From: Karalla daura
Lineage: Eukaryota > Chordata > Actinopteri > Chaetodontiformes > Leiognathidae
Direction of reading: 5' to 3'
Length of the DNA: 64,000 bases
Assembly: GCA_029224185.1 (NCBI GenBank)
Contig: CM055200.1
Location: 9,064,170-9,128,169, forward strand
A program made the translations under genes and the position numbers. The notes below the pieces were generated by a model that was not told the origin of the DNA, did no database searches, and saw only the letters and a list, made by a program, of their open reading frames with translations. Of this stretch, positions 25,986 through 41,100 are shown piece by piece (within the stretch, counting starts at the first letter, position 1; every line of letters starts with the position of its first letter).

Positions 25986-28604
25986 ATGACTGTGAAAGGA
26001 GCTAATGGCTCTAGTTACGTAGTGGAGAGCTTGCAGCTGACAACCACACTACCATTGCCACCTTGTGGTAGTGTCCGTAACCTGGCGGCTGATGCTTACG
26101 GGCCTGAAAGGCTGAGTGATAGAGGTGGTGGCATTAGCAGTACCATTAGAGCTGTTAGTGAACTCACGATCATATACGTAGTACCCCGACATGTTCAATG
26201 ATCATATTTCATGTAAATGATCATTTTTCATGTTTTTTATTATTGTGATATGTTTTTTTCTATTGTATTGATATGTGAAAATGTTTTGTGTAAGTGCAAT
26301 CGAAGCACTTATTATGATTGTTTATATTGGGGTACAGTCAGTGCATTTGATCCTCAGGACCCACCCTGAGACAGCCTGTATGGAACCATTATTGATACTT
26401 TATTATTTATTTATTATTATTCATTTTTCATGTGGCTGAACGTGAAGTGTCAGGGGTATTATGGTTTTGGGCAGACCTTCACATGTTTTTGGTGTTAACG
26501 TGATAACTGGAACACCATTTGGGTCAGAGTTTAGATATTTGCTAGATAGGTTCATCACTCATAGGGGAAGAACTGATTCAGTTTCACACATTTGGGATTG
26601 TAAATAATAAGGTATCAATAGTGCCTCGAAAGGTGAACGCATGACTGTGAAAGGAGCTAATGGCTCTAGTTACGTAGTGGAGAGCTTGCAGCTGACAACC
26701 ACACTACCATTGCCACCTTGTGGTAGTGTCCGTAACCTGGCGGCTGATGCTTACGGGCCTGAAAGGCTGAGTGATAGAGGTGGTGGCATTAGCAGTACCA
26801 TTAGAGCTGTTAGTGAACTCACGATCATATACGTAGTACCCCGACATGTTCAATGATCATATTTCATGTAAATGATCATTTTTCATGTTTTTTATTATTG
26901 TGATATGTTTTTTTTATTGTATTGATATGTGAAAATGTTTTGTAAAAGTGCTATGCAAGCACTTATTATGATTGTTTATATTGGGGTACAGTCAGTGCAT
27001 TTGATCCTCAGGACCCACCCTGAGACAGCCTGTATGGAACCATTATTGATACTTTATTATTTATTTATTATTATTCATTACTATGTGGCTGAACGTGAAG
27101 TGTAAGGGGTATTATGGTTTTGGGCCAAACGTCACATGTTTTTGGTGTTAATGTGATCACTGAAACACCATTTGGGTTAGAATTTAGATATTTGCTAGAT
27201 AGGTTCATCACTCATAGGGGAAGAACTGATTCAGTTTTCACACATTTGGGATTGTAAATAATAAGGTAACAATAGTACCTCCAAAGGTGAACGCATGACT
27301 GTGAAAGGAGCTAATGGCTCTAGTTACGTAGTGGAGAGCTTGCAGCTGACAACCACACTACCATTGCCACCTTGTGGTAGTGTCCGTAACCTGGCGGCTG
27401 ATGCTTACGGGCCTGAAAGGCTGAGTGATAGAGGTGGTGGCATTAGCAGTACCATTAGAGCTGTTAGTGAACTCACGATCATATACGTAGTACCCCGACA
27501 TGTTCAATGATCATATTTCATGTAAATGATCATTTTTCATGTTTTTTATTATTGTGATATGTTTTTTTTATTGTATTGATATGTGAAAATGTTTTGTAAA
27601 AGTGCTATGCAAGCACTTATTATGATTGTTTATATTGGGGTACAGTCAGTGCATTTGATCCTCAGGACCCACCCTGAGACAGCCTGTATGGAACCATTAT
27701 TGATACTTTATTATTTATTTATGATTATTCATTACTATGTGGCTGAACGTGAAGTGTAAGGGGTATTATGGTTTTTGGGCCAAACGTCACATGTTTTTGG
27801 TGTTAATGTGATCACTGAAACACCATTTGGGTCAGAGTTTAGATATTTGCTAGATAGGTTCATCACTCATAGGGGAAGAACTGATTCAGTTTTCACACAT
27901 TTGGGATTGTAAATAATAAGGTAACAATAGTACCTCCAAAGGTTAACGCATGACTGTGAAAGGAGCTAATGGCTCTAGTTACGTAGTGGAGAGCTTGCAG
28001 CTGACAACCACACTACCATTGCCACCTTGTGGTAGTGTCCGTAACCTGGCGGCTGATGCTTACGGGCCTGAAAGGCTGAGTGATAGAGGTGGTGGCATTA
28101 GCAGTACCATTAGAGCTGTTAGTGAACTCACGATCATATACGTAGTACCCCGACATGTTCAATGATCATATTTCATGTAAATGATCATTTTTCATGTTTT
28201 TTATTATTGTGATATGTTTTTTTCTATTGTATTGATATGTGAAAATGTTTTGTGTAAGTGCAATCGAAGCACTTATTATGATTGTTTATATTGGGGTACA
28301 GTCAGTGCATTTGATCCTCAGGACCCACCCTGAGACAGCCTGTATGGAACCATTATTGATACTTTATTATTTATTTATTATTATTCATTTTTCATGTGGC
28401 TGAACGTGAAGTGTCAGGGGTATTATGGTTTTGGGCAGACCTTCACATGTTTTTGGTGTTAACGTGATAACTGGAACACCATTTGGGTCAGAGTTTAGAT
28501 ATTTGCTAGATAGGTTCATCACTCATAGGGGAAGAACTGATTCAGTTTCACACATTTGGGATTGTAAATAATAAGGTATCAATAGTGCCTCGAAAGGTGA
28601 ACGC
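24677..28604 (+). repeat. Tandem trimer duplication, 1,964-bp unit
   Basis: Monomers 24,677, 25,331 and 25,986 repeat as 26,641, 27,295 and 27,950. Private markers 1,964 bp apart include GTGTAAGTGCAATCG (26,288 and 28,252), a lost T in CAGTTTCACACAT (26,579 and 28,543), and GGTATCAATAGTGCCTCG (26,612 and 28,576). The left part overlaps the end of block B. Confidence 0.88.
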
Positions 28605-31600
28605 ATGACTGTGAAAGGAGCTAATGGCTCTAGTTACGTAGTGGAGAGCTTGCAGCTGACAACCACACTACCATTGCCACCTTGTGGTAGTGTCCGTAAC
28701 CTGGCGGCTGATGCTTACGGGCCTGAAAGGCTGAGTGATAGAGGTGGTGGCATTAGCAGTACCATTAGCGCTGTTAGTGAACTCACGATCATATACGTAG
28801 TACCCCGACATGTTCAATGATCATATTTCATGTAAATGATCATTTTTCATGTTTTTTATTATTGTGATATGTTTTTTTCTATTGTATTGATGTGTGAAAA
28901 TGTTTTGTATAAGTGCAATCGAAGCACTTATTATGATTGTTTATATTGGGGTACAGTCAGTGCATTTGATCCTCAGGACCCACCCTGAGACAGCCTGTAT
29001 GGAACCATTATTGATACTTTATTATTTATTTATTATTATTCATTATTAAGTGGCTGAACGTGAAGTGTAAGGGGTATTATGGTTTTGGGCAGACCTTCAC
29101 ATGTCTTTGGTGTTAACGTGATAACTGGAACACCATTTGGGTGAGTTTAGATATTTGCTAGACTGGTTCATCACTCATAGGGGAAGAACTGATTCAGTTT
29201 TCATGCATTTGGGATTGTAAATAATAAGGTCGCAATAGTACCTCCAAAGGTTAACGCATGACTGTGAAAGGAGCTAATGGCTCTAGTTACGTAGTGGAGA
29301 GCTTGCAGCTGACAACCACACTACCATTGCCACCTTGTGGTAGTGTCCGTAACCTGGCGGCTGATGCTTACGGGCCTGAAAGGCTGAGTGATAGAGGTGG
29401 TGGCATTAGCAGTACCATTAGAGCTGTTAGTGAACTCACGATCTTATACGTAGTACCCCGACATGTTCAATGATCATATTTCATGTAAATGATCATTTTT
29501 CATGTTTTTTATTATTGTGATATGTTTTTTTCTATTGTATTGATATGTGAAAATGTTTTGTATAAGTGCAATCGAAGCACTTATTATGATTGTTTATATT
29601 GGGGTACAGTCAGTGCATTTGATCCTCAGGACCCACCCTGAGACAGCGTGTATGGAACCAGTATTGATACTTTATTATTTATTTATTATTATTCATTATT
29701 ATGTGGCTGAACGTGAAGTGTAAGGGGTATTATGGTTTTGGGCCGACCTTCACATGTTTTTGGTGTTAACGTGATCACTGAAACACCATTTGGGTTAGAG
29801 TTTAGATATTTGCTAGACTGGTTCATCACTCATAGGGGAAGAACTGATTCAGTTTTCACACATTTGGGATTGTAAATAATAGGGTAACAGTAGTACCTCC
29901 AAAGGTTAACGCATGACTGTGAAAGGAGCTAATGGCTCTAGTTACGTAGTGGAGAGCTTGCAGCTGACAACCACACTACCATTGCCACCTTGTGGTAGTG
30001 TCCGTAACCTGGCGGCTGATGCTTACGGGCCTGAAAGGCTGAGTGATAGAGGTGGTGGCATTAGCAGTACCATTAGAGCTGTTAGTGAACTCACGATCAT
30101 ATACGTAGTACCCCGACATGTTCAATGATCATATTTCATGTAAATGATCATTTTTCATGTTTTTTCTTATTGTGATATGCTTTTTTCTATTGTATTGATG
30201 TGTGAAAATGTTTTGTATAAGTGCAATCGAAGCACTTATTATGATTGTTTATATTGGGGTACAGTCAGTGCATTTGATCCTCAGGACCCACCCTGAGACA
30301 GCCTGTATGGAACCATTATTGATACTTTATTATTTATTTATTATTATTCATTATTATGTGGCTGAACGTGAAGTGTAAGGGGTATTATGGTTTTGGGCCA
30401 AACGTCACATGTTTTTGGTGTTAATGTGATCACTGAAACACCATTTGGGTCAGAGTTTAGATATTTGCTAGACTGGTTCATCATTCATAGGGGAAGAACT
30501 GATTCAGTTTTCACACATTTGGGATTGTAAATAATAAGGTAACAATAGCTCCTCCAAAGGTTAACGCATGACTGTGAAAGGAGCTAATGGCTCTAGTTAC
30601 GTAGTGGAGAGCTTGCAGCTGACAACCACACTACCATTGCCACCTTGTGGTAGTGTCCGTAACCTGGCGGCTGATGCTTACGGGCCTGAAAGGCTGAGTG
30701 ATAGAGGTGGTGGCATTAGCAGTACCATTAGAGCTGTTAGTGAACTCACGATCTTATACGTAGTACCCCGACATGTTCAATGATCATATTGCATGTAAAT
30801 GATCATTTTTCATGTTTTTTATTATTGTGATATGTTTTTTTTTATTGTATTGATATGTGAAAATGTTTTGTAAAAGTGCTATGCAAGCACTTATTATGAT
30901 TGTTTATATTGGGGTACAGTCAGTGCATTTGATCCTCAGGACCCACCCTGAGACAGCCTGTATGGAACCATTATTGATACTTTATTATTTATTTATTATT
31001 ATTCATTTTTCATGTGGCTGAACGTGAAGTGTAAGGGGTATTATGGTTTTGGGCAGACCTTCACATGTTTTTGGTGTTAATGTGATCACTGAAACACCAT
31101 TTGGGTTAGAGTTTAGATATTTGCTAGACTGGTTCATCACTCATAGGGGAAGAACTGATTCAGTTTTCACACATTTGGGATTGTAAATAATAAGGTAACA
31201 ATAGCTCCTCCAGAGGTTAACGCATGACTGTGAAAGGAGCTAATGGCTCTAGTTACGTAGTGGAGAGCTTGCAGCTGACAACCACACTACCATTGCCACC
31301 TTGTGGTAGTGTCCGTAACCTGGCGGCTGATGCTTACGGGCCTGAAAGGCTGAGTGATAGAGGTGGTGGCATTAGCAGTACCATTAGAGCTGTTAGTGAA
31401 CTCACGATCATATACGTAGTACCCCGACATGTTCAATGATCATATTTCATGTAAATGATCATTTTTCATGTTTTTTATTATTGTGATATGTTTTTTTTAT
31501 TGTATTGATATGTGAAAATGTTTTGTATAAGTGCAATCGAAGCACTTATTATGATTGTTTATATTGGGGTACAGTCAGTGCATTTGAGCCTCAGGACCCA

Positions 31601-34600
31601 CCCTGAGACAGCCTGTATGGAACCATTATTGATACTTTATTATTTATTTATTATTATTCATTTTTCATGTGGCTGAACGTGAAGTGTAAGGGGTATTATG
31701 GTTTTGGGCAGACCTTCACATGTTTTTGGTGTTAATGTGATCACTGAAACACCATTTGGGTCAGAGTTTAGATATTTGCTAGATAGGTTCATCATTCATA
31801 GGGGAAGAACTGATTCAGTTTTCACACATTTGGGATTGTAAATAATAAGGTAACAATAGCTCCTCCAAAGGTTAACGCATGACTGTGAAAGGAGCTAATG
31901 GCTCTCGTTACGTAGTGGAGAGCTTGCAGCTGACAACCACACTACCATTGCCACCTTGTGGTAGTGTCCGTAACCTGGCGGCTGATGCTTACGGGCCTGA
32001 AAGGCTGAGTGATAGAGGTGGTGGCATTAGCAGTACCATTAGAGCTGTTAGTGAACTCACGATCGTATACGTAGTACCCCGACATGTTCAATGATCATAT
32101 TTCATGTAAATGATCATTTTTCATGTTTTTTATTATTGTGATATGTTTTTTTTATTGTATTGATATGTGAAAATGTTTTGTATAAGTGCAATCGAAGCAC
32201 TTATTATGATTGTTTATATTGGGGTACAGTCAGTGCATTTGATCCTCAGGACCCACCCTGAGACAGCCTGTATGGAACCATTATTGATACTTTATTATTT
32301 ATTTATTATTATTCATTACTATGTGGCTGAACGTGAAGTGTAAGGGGTATTATGGTTTTGGGCCAAACGTCACATGTTTTTGGTGTTAATGTGATCACTG
32401 AAACACCATTTGGGTCAGAGTTTAGATATTTGCTAGATAGGTTCATCACTCATAGGGGAAGAACTGATTCAGTTTTCACACATTTGGGATTGTAAATAAT
32501 AAGGTAACAATAGTACCTCCAAAGGTTAACGCATGACTGTGAAAGGAGCTAATGGCTCTAGTTACGTAGTGGAGAGCTTGCAGCTGACAACCACACTACC
32601 ATTGCCACCTTGTGGTAGTGTCCGTAACCTGGCGGCTGATGCTTACGGGCCTGAAAGGCTGAGTGATAGAGGTGGTGGCATTAGCAGTACCATTAGAGCT
32701 GTTAGTGAACTCACGATCATATACGTAGTACCCCGACATGTTCAATGATCATATTTCATGTAAATGATCATTTTTCATGTTTTTTATTATTGTGATATGT
32801 TTTTTTTATTGTATTGATATGTGAAAATGTTTTGTAAAAGTTCTATGCAAGCACTTATTATGATTGTTTATATTGGGGTACAGTCAGTGCATTTGATCCT
32901 CAGGACCCACCCTGAGACAGCCTGTATGGAACCATTATTGATACTTTATTATTTATTTATTATTATTCATTACTATGTGGCTGAACGTGAAGTGTAAGGG
33001 GTATTATGGTTTTGGGCCAAACGTCACATGTTTTTGGTGTTAATGTGATCACTGAAACACCATTTGGGTTAGAGTTTAGATATTTGCTAGACTGGTTCAT
33101 CACTCATAGGGGAAGAACTGATTCAGTTTTCACACATTTGGGATTGTAAATAATAAGGTAACAATAGTACCTCCAAAGGTTAACGCATGACTGTGAAAGG
33201 AGCTAATGGCTCTAGTTACGTAGTGGAGAGCTTGCAGCTGACAACCACACTACCATTGCCACCTTGTGGTAGTGTCCGTAACCTGGCGGCTGATGCTTAC
33301 GGGCCTGAAAGGCTGAGTGATAGAGGTGGTGGCATTAGCAGTACCATTAGAGCTGTTAGTGAACTCACGATCGTATACGTAGTACCCCGACATGTTCAAT
33401 GATCATATTTCATGTAAATGATCATTTTTCATGTTTTTTATTATTGTGATGTGTTTTTTTCTAATGTATTGATATGTGAAAATGTTTTGTAAAAGTGCTA
33501 TGCAAGCACTTATTATGATTGTTTATATTGGGGTACAGTCAGTGCATTTGATCCTCAGGACCCACCCTGAGACAGCCTGTATGGAACCATTATTGATACT
33601 TTATTATTTATTTATTATTATTCATTTTTCATGTGGCTGAACGTGAAGTGTAAGGGGTATTATGGTTTTGGGCAGACCTTCACATGTTTTTGGTGTTAAT
33701 GTGATCACTGAAACACCATTTGGGTTAGAGTTTAGATATTTGCTAGACTGGTTCATCACTCATAGGGGAAGAACTGATTCAGTTTTCACACATTTGGGAT
33801 TGTAAATAATAAGGTAACAATAGTGCCTCCAAAGGTTAACGCATGACTGTGAAAGGAGCTAATGGCTCTAGTTACGTAGTGGAGAGCTTGCAGCTGACAA
33901 CCACACTACCATTGCCACCTTGTGGTAGTGTCCGTAACCTGGCGGCTGATGCTTACGGGCCTGAAAGGCTGAGTGATAGAGGTGGTGGCATTAGCAGTAC
34001 CATTAGAGCTGTTAATGAACTCACGATCATAAACGTAGTACCCCGACATGTTCAATGATCATATTTCATGTAAATGATCATTTTTCATGTTTTTTATTAT
34101 TGTGATATGTTTTTTTCTATTGTATGGATGTGTGAAAATGTTTTGTATAAGTGCAATCGAAGCACTTATTATGATTGTTTATATTGGGGTACAGTCAGTG
34201 CATTTGATCCTCAGGACCCACCCTGAGACAGCCTGTATGGAACCATTATTGATACTTTATTATTTATTTATTATTATTTACTACTATGTGGCTGAACGCG
34301 AAGTGTAAGGGGTATTATGGTTTTGGGCCAAACGTCACATGTTTTTGGTGTTAATGTGATCACTGAAACACCATTTGGGTGAGAGTTTAGATATTTGCTA
34401 GACTGGTTCATCACTCATAGGGGAAGAACTGATTAAGTTTTCACACATTTGGGATTGTAAATAATAAGGTAACAATAGCTCCTCCAAAGGTGAACGCATG
34501 ACTGTGAAAGGAGCTAATGGCTCTAGTTACGTAGTGGAGAGCTTGCAGCTGACAACCACACTACCATTGCCACCTTGTGGTAGTGTCCGTAACCTGGCGG

Positions 34601-35151
34601 CTGATGCTTACGGGCCTGAAAGGCTGAGTGATAGAGGTGGTGGCATTAGCAGTACCATTAGAGCTGTTAGTGAACTCACGATCATATACGTAGTACCCCG
34701 ACATGTTCAATGATCATATTTCATGTAAATGATCATTTTTCATGTTTTTTATTATTGTGATATGTTTTTTTTATTGTATTGATATGTGAAAATGTTTTGT
34801 AAAAGTGCTATGCAAGCACTTATTATGATTGTTTATATTGGGGTACAGTCAGTGCATTTGATCCTCAGGACCCACCCTGAGACAGCCTGTATGGAACCAT
34901 TATTGATACTTTATTATTTATTTATTATTAGTCATTACTATGTGGCTGAACGTGAAGTGTAAGGGGTATTATGGTTTTGGGCCAAACGTCACATGTTTTT
35001 GGTGTCAATGTGATCACTGAAACACCATTTGGGTGAGAGTTTAGATATTTGCTAGATAGGTTCATCACCCATAGGGGAAGAACTGATTCAGTTTTCACAC
35101 ATTTGGGATTGTAAATAATAAGGTAACAATAGTACCTCCAAAGGTTAACGC

Positions 35152-38100
35152 ATGACTGTGAAAGGAGCTAATGGCTCTAGTTACGTAGTGGAGAGCTTGC
35201 AGCTGACAACCACACTACCATTGCCACCTTGTGGTAGTGTCCGTAACCTGGCGGCTGATGCTTACGGGCCTGAAAGGCTGAGTGATAGAGGTGGTGGCAT
35301 TAGCAGTACCATTAGAGCTGTTAGTGAACTCACGATCATATACGTAGTACCCCGACATGTTCAATGATCATATTTCATGTAAATGATCATTTTTCATGTT
35401 TTTTATTATTGTGATATGTTTTTTTCTATTGTATTGATGTGTGAAAATGTTTTGTATAAGTGCAATCGAAGCACTTTTTATGATTGTTTATATTGGGGTA
35501 CAGTCAGTGCATTTGATCCTCAGGACCCACCCTGAGACAGCCTGTATGGAACCATTATTGATACTTTATTATTTATTTATGATTATTCATTACTATGTGG
35601 CTGAACGTGAAGTGTAAGGGGTATTATGGTTTTGGGCCAAACGTCACATGTTTTTGGTGTTAATGTGATCACTGAAACACCATTTGGGTTAGAATTTAGA
35701 TATTTGCTAGACTGGTTCATCACTCATAGGGGAAGAACTGATTCAGTTTTCACACATTTGGGATTGTAAATAATAAGGTAACAATAGTACCTCCAAAGGT
35801 TAACGCATGACTGTGAAAGGAGCTAATGGCTCTAGTTACGTAGTGGAGAGCTTGCAGCTGACAACCACACTACCATTGCCACCTTGTGGTAGTGTCCGTA
35901 ACCTGGCGGCTGATGCTTACGGGCCTGAAAGGCTGAGTGATAGAGGTGGTGGCATTAGCAGTACCATTAGAGCTGTTAATGAACTCACGATCATAAACGT
36001 AGTACCCCGACATGTTCAATGATCATATTTCATGTAAATGATCATTTTTCATGTTTTTTATTTTGTGATATGTTTTTTTTATTGTATTGATATGTGAAAA
36101 TGTTTTGTATAAGTGCAATCGAAGCACTTATTATGATTGTTTATATTGGGGTACAGTCAGTGCATTTGATCCTCAGGACCCACCCTGAGACAGCCTGTAT
36201 GGAACCATTATTGATACTTTATTATTTATTTATTATTATTCATTTTTCATGTGGCTGAACGTGAAGTGTAAGGGGTATTATGGTTTTGGGCCAAACGTCA
36301 CATGTTTTGGTGTTAATGTGATCACTGAAACACCATTTGGGTCAGAGTTTAGATATTTGCTAGATAGGTTCATCACTCATAGGGGAAGAACTGATTCAGT
36401 TTTCACACATTTGGGATTGTAAATAATAAGGTAACAATAGTACCTCCAAAGGTTAACGCATGACTGTGAAAGGAGCTAATGGCTCTAGTTACGTAGTGGA
36501 GAGCTTGCAGCTGACAACCACACTACCATTGCCACCTTGTGGTAGTGTCCGTAACCTGGCGGCTGATGCTTACGGGCCTGAAAGGCTGAGTGATAGAGGT
36601 GGTGGCATTAGCAGTACCATTAGAGCTGTTAGTGAACTCACGATCATATACGTAGTACCCCGACATGTTCAATGATCATATTTCATGTAATTGATCATTT
36701 TTCATGTTTTTTATTATTGTGATATGTTTTTTTCTATTGTATTGATGTGTGAAAATGTTTTGTATAAGTGCAATCGAAGCACTTATTATGATTGTTTATA
36801 TTGGGGTACAGTCAGTGCATTTGATCCTCAGGACCCACCCTGAGACAGCCTGTATGGAACCATTATTGATACTTTATTATTTATTTATTATTATTCATTA
36901 TTATGTGGCTGAACGTGAAGTGTAAGGGGTATTATGGTTTTGGGCCAAACGTCACATGTTTTTGGTGTTAATGTGATCACTGAAACACCATTTGGGCTAG
37001 AGCTTAGATCTTTGCTAGACTGGTTCATCACTCATAGGGGAAGAACTGATTCAGTTTTCACACATTTGGGATTGTAAATAATAAGGTAACAATAGTACCT
37101 CCAAAGGTTAACGCATGACTGTGAAAGGAGCTAATGGCTCTAGTTACGTAGTGGAGAGCTTGCAGCTGACAACCACACTACCATTGCCACCTTGTGGTAG
37201 TGTCCGTAACCTGGCGGCTGATGCTTACGGGCCTGAAAGGCTGAGTGATAGAGGTGGTGGCATTAGCAGTACCATTAGAGCTGTTAGTGAACTCACGATC
37301 ATATACGTAGTACCCCGACATGTTCAATGATCATATTTCATGTAAATGATCATTTTTCATGTTTTTTATTATTGTGATATGTTTTTTTCTATTGTATTGA
37401 TGTGTGAAAATGTTTTGTATAAGTGCAATCGAAGCACTTTTTATGATTGTTTATATTGGGGTACAGTCAGTGCATTTGATCCTCAGGACCCACCCTGAGA
37501 CAGCCTGTATGGAACCATTATTGATACTTTATTATTTATTTATGATTATTCATTACTATGTGGCTGAACGTGAAGTGTAAGGGGTATTATGGTTTTGGGC
37601 CAAACGTCACATGTTTTTGGTGTTAATGTGATCACTGAAACACCATTTGGGTTAGAATTTAGATATTTGCTAGACTGGTTCATCACTCATAGGGGAAGAA
37701 CTGATTCAGTTTTCACACATTTGGGATTGTAAATAATAAGGTAACAATAGTACCTCCAAAGGTTAACGCATGACTGTGAAAGGAGCTAATGGCTCTAGTT
37801 ACGTAGTGGAGAGCTTGCAGCTGACAACCACACTACCATTGCCACCTTGTGGTAGTGTCCGTAACCTGGCGGCTGATGCTTACGGGCCTGAAAGGCTGAG
37901 TGATAGAGGTGGTGGCATTAGCAGTACCATTAGAGCTGTTAGTGAACTCACGATCATATACGTAGTACCCCGACATGTTCAATGATGATATTTCATGTAA
38001 ATTATCATTTTTCATGTTTTTTGTTATTGTGATATGTTTTTTTCTATTGTATGGATGTGTGAAAATGTTTTGTATAAGTGCAATCGAAGCACTTATTATG

Positions 38101-41100
38101 ATTGTTTATATTGGGGTACAGTCAGTGCATTTGATCCTCAGGACCCACCCCGAGACAGCCTGTATGGAACCATTTTTGATACTTTATTATTTATTTATTA
38201 TTATTCATTATTATGTGGCTGAACATGAAGTGTAAGGGGTATTATGGTTTTGGGCAGACCTTCACATGTTTTTGGTGTTAACGTGATAACTGGAACACCA
38301 TTTGGGTTAGAGTTTAGATATTTGCTAGACTGGTTCATCACTCATAGGGGAAGAACTGATTCAGTTTTCACACATTTGGGATTGTAAATAATAAGGTAAC
38401 AATAGCTCCTCCACAGGTTAACGCATGACTGTGAAAGGAGCTAATGGCTCTAGTTACGTAGTGGAGAGCTTGCAGCTGACAACCACACTACCATTGCCAC
38501 CTTGTGGTAGTGTCCGTAACCTGGCGGCTGATGCTTACGGGCCTGAAAGGCTGAGTGATAGAGGTGGTGGCATTAGCAGTACCATTAGAGCTGTTAGTGA
38601 ACTCACGATCTTATACGTAGTACCCCGACATGTTCAATGATCATATTTCATGTAAATGATCATTTTTCATGTTTTTTATTTTGTGATATGTTTTTTTTAT
38701 TGTATTGATATGTGAAAATGTTTTGTATAAGTGCAATCGAAGCACTTATTATGATTGTTTATATTGGGGTACAGTCAGTGCATTTGATCCTCAGGACCCA
38801 CCCTGAGACAGCCTGTATGGAACCATTATTGATACTTTATTATTTATTTATTATTATTCATTTTTCATGTGGCTGAACGTGAAGTGTAAGGGGTATTATG
38901 GTTTTGGGCCAAACGTCACATGTTTTGGTGTTAATGTGATCACTGAAACACCATTTGGGTCAGAGTTTAGATATTTGCTAGATAGGTTCATCACTCATAG
39001 GGGAAGAACTGATTCAGTTTTCACACATTTGGGATTGTAAATAATAAGGTAACAATAGTACCTCCAAAGGTTAACGCATGACTGTGAAAGGAGCTAATGG
39101 CTCTAGTTACGTAGTGGAGAGCTTGCAGCTGACAACCACACTACCATTGCCACCTTGTGGTAGTGTCCGTAACCTGGCGGCTGATGCTTACGGGCCTGAA
39201 AGGCTGAGTGATAGAGGTGGTGGCATTAGCAGTACCATTAGAGCTGTTAGTGAACTCACGATCTTATACGTAGTACCCCGACATGTTCAATGATCATATT
39301 TCATGTAATTGATCATTTTTCATGTTTTTTATTATTGTGATATGTTTTTTTCTATTGTATTGATGTGTGAAAATGTTTTGTATAAGTGCAATCGAAGCAC
39401 TTATTATGATTGTTTATATTGGGGTACAGTCAGTGCATTTGATCCTCAGGACCCACCCTGAGACAGCCTGTATGGAACCATTATTGATACTTTATTATTT
39501 ATTTATTATTATTCATTATTATGTGGCTGAACGTGAAGTGTAAGGGGTATTATGGTTTTGGGCCAAACGTCACATGTTTTTGGTGTTAATGTGATCACTG
39601 AAACACCATTTGGGCTAGAGCTTAGATCTTTGCTAGACTGGTTCATCACTCATAGGGGAAGAACTGATTCAGTTTTCACACATTTGGGATTGTAAATAAT
39701 AAGGTAACAATAGTACCTCCAAAGGTTAACGCATGACTGTGAAAGGAGCTAATGGCTCTAGTTACGTAGTGGAGAGCTTGCAGCTGACAACCACACTACC
39801 ATTGCCACCTTGTGGTAGTGTCCGTAACCTGGCGGCTGATGCTTACGGGCCTGAAAGGCTGAGTGATAGAGGTGGTGGCATTAGCAGTACCATTAGAGCT
39901 GTTAGTGAACTCACGATCATATACGTAGTACCCCGACATGTTCAATGATCATATTTCATGTAAATGATCATTTTTCATGTTTTTTATTATTGTGATATGT
40001 TTTTTTCTATTGTATTGATGTGTGAAAATGTTTTGTATAAGTGCAATCGAAGCACTTTTTATGATTGTTTATATTGGGGTACAGTCAGTGCATTTGATCC
40101 TCAGGACCCACCCTGAGACAGCCTGTATGGAACCATTATTGATACTTTATTATTTATTTATGATTATTCATTACTATGTGGCTGAACGTGAAGTGTAAGG
40201 GGTATTATGGTTTTGGGCCAAACGTCACATGTTTTTGGTGTTAATGTGATCACTGAAACACCATTTGGGTTAGAATTTAGATATTTGCTAGACTGGTTCA
40301 TCACTCATAGGGGAAGAACTGATTCAGTTTTCACACATTTGGGATTGTAAATAATAAGGTAACAATAGTACCTCCAAAGGTTAACGCATGACTGTGAAAG
40401 GAGCTAATGGCTCTAGTTACGTAGTGGAGAGCTTGCAGCTGACAACCACACTACCATTGCCACCTTGTGGTAGTGTCCGTAACCTGGCGGCTGATGCTTA
40501 CGGGCCTGAAAGGCTGAGTGATAGAGGTGGTGGCATTAGCAGTACCATTAGAGCTGTTAATGAACTCACGATCATAAACGTAGTACCCCGACATGTTCAA
40601 TGATCATATTTCATGTAAATGATCATTTTTCATGTTTTTTATTATTGTGATATGTTTTTTTCTAATGTATTGATATGTGAAAATGTTTTGTATAAGTGCT
40701 ATGCAAGCACTTATTATGATTGTTTATATTGGGGTACAGTCAGTGCATTTGATCCTCAGGACCCACCCTGAGACAGCCTGTATGGAACCATTATTGATAC
40801 TTTATTATTTAGTTATTATTTTTCATTATTATGTGGCTGAACATGAAGTGTAAGGGGTATTATGGTTTTGGGCCAAACGTCACATGTTTTTGGTGTTAAT
40901 GTGATCACTGAAACACCATTTGGGTGAGAGTTTAGATATTTGCTAGACTGGTTCATCACTCATAGGGGAAGAACTGATTCAGTTTTCACACATTTGGGAT
41001 TGTAAATAATAAGGTAACAATAGTACCTCCAAAGGTTAACGCATGACTGTGAAAGGAGCTAATGGCTCTAGTTACGTAGTGGAGAGCTTGCAGCTGACAA

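Noticed and set aside
37833..38015. Minus-strand frame in the satellite (also at 41,106-41,288)
   Set aside because: It appears only where a private TGATCA to TGATGA change opens the frame; it is the complement of the core.
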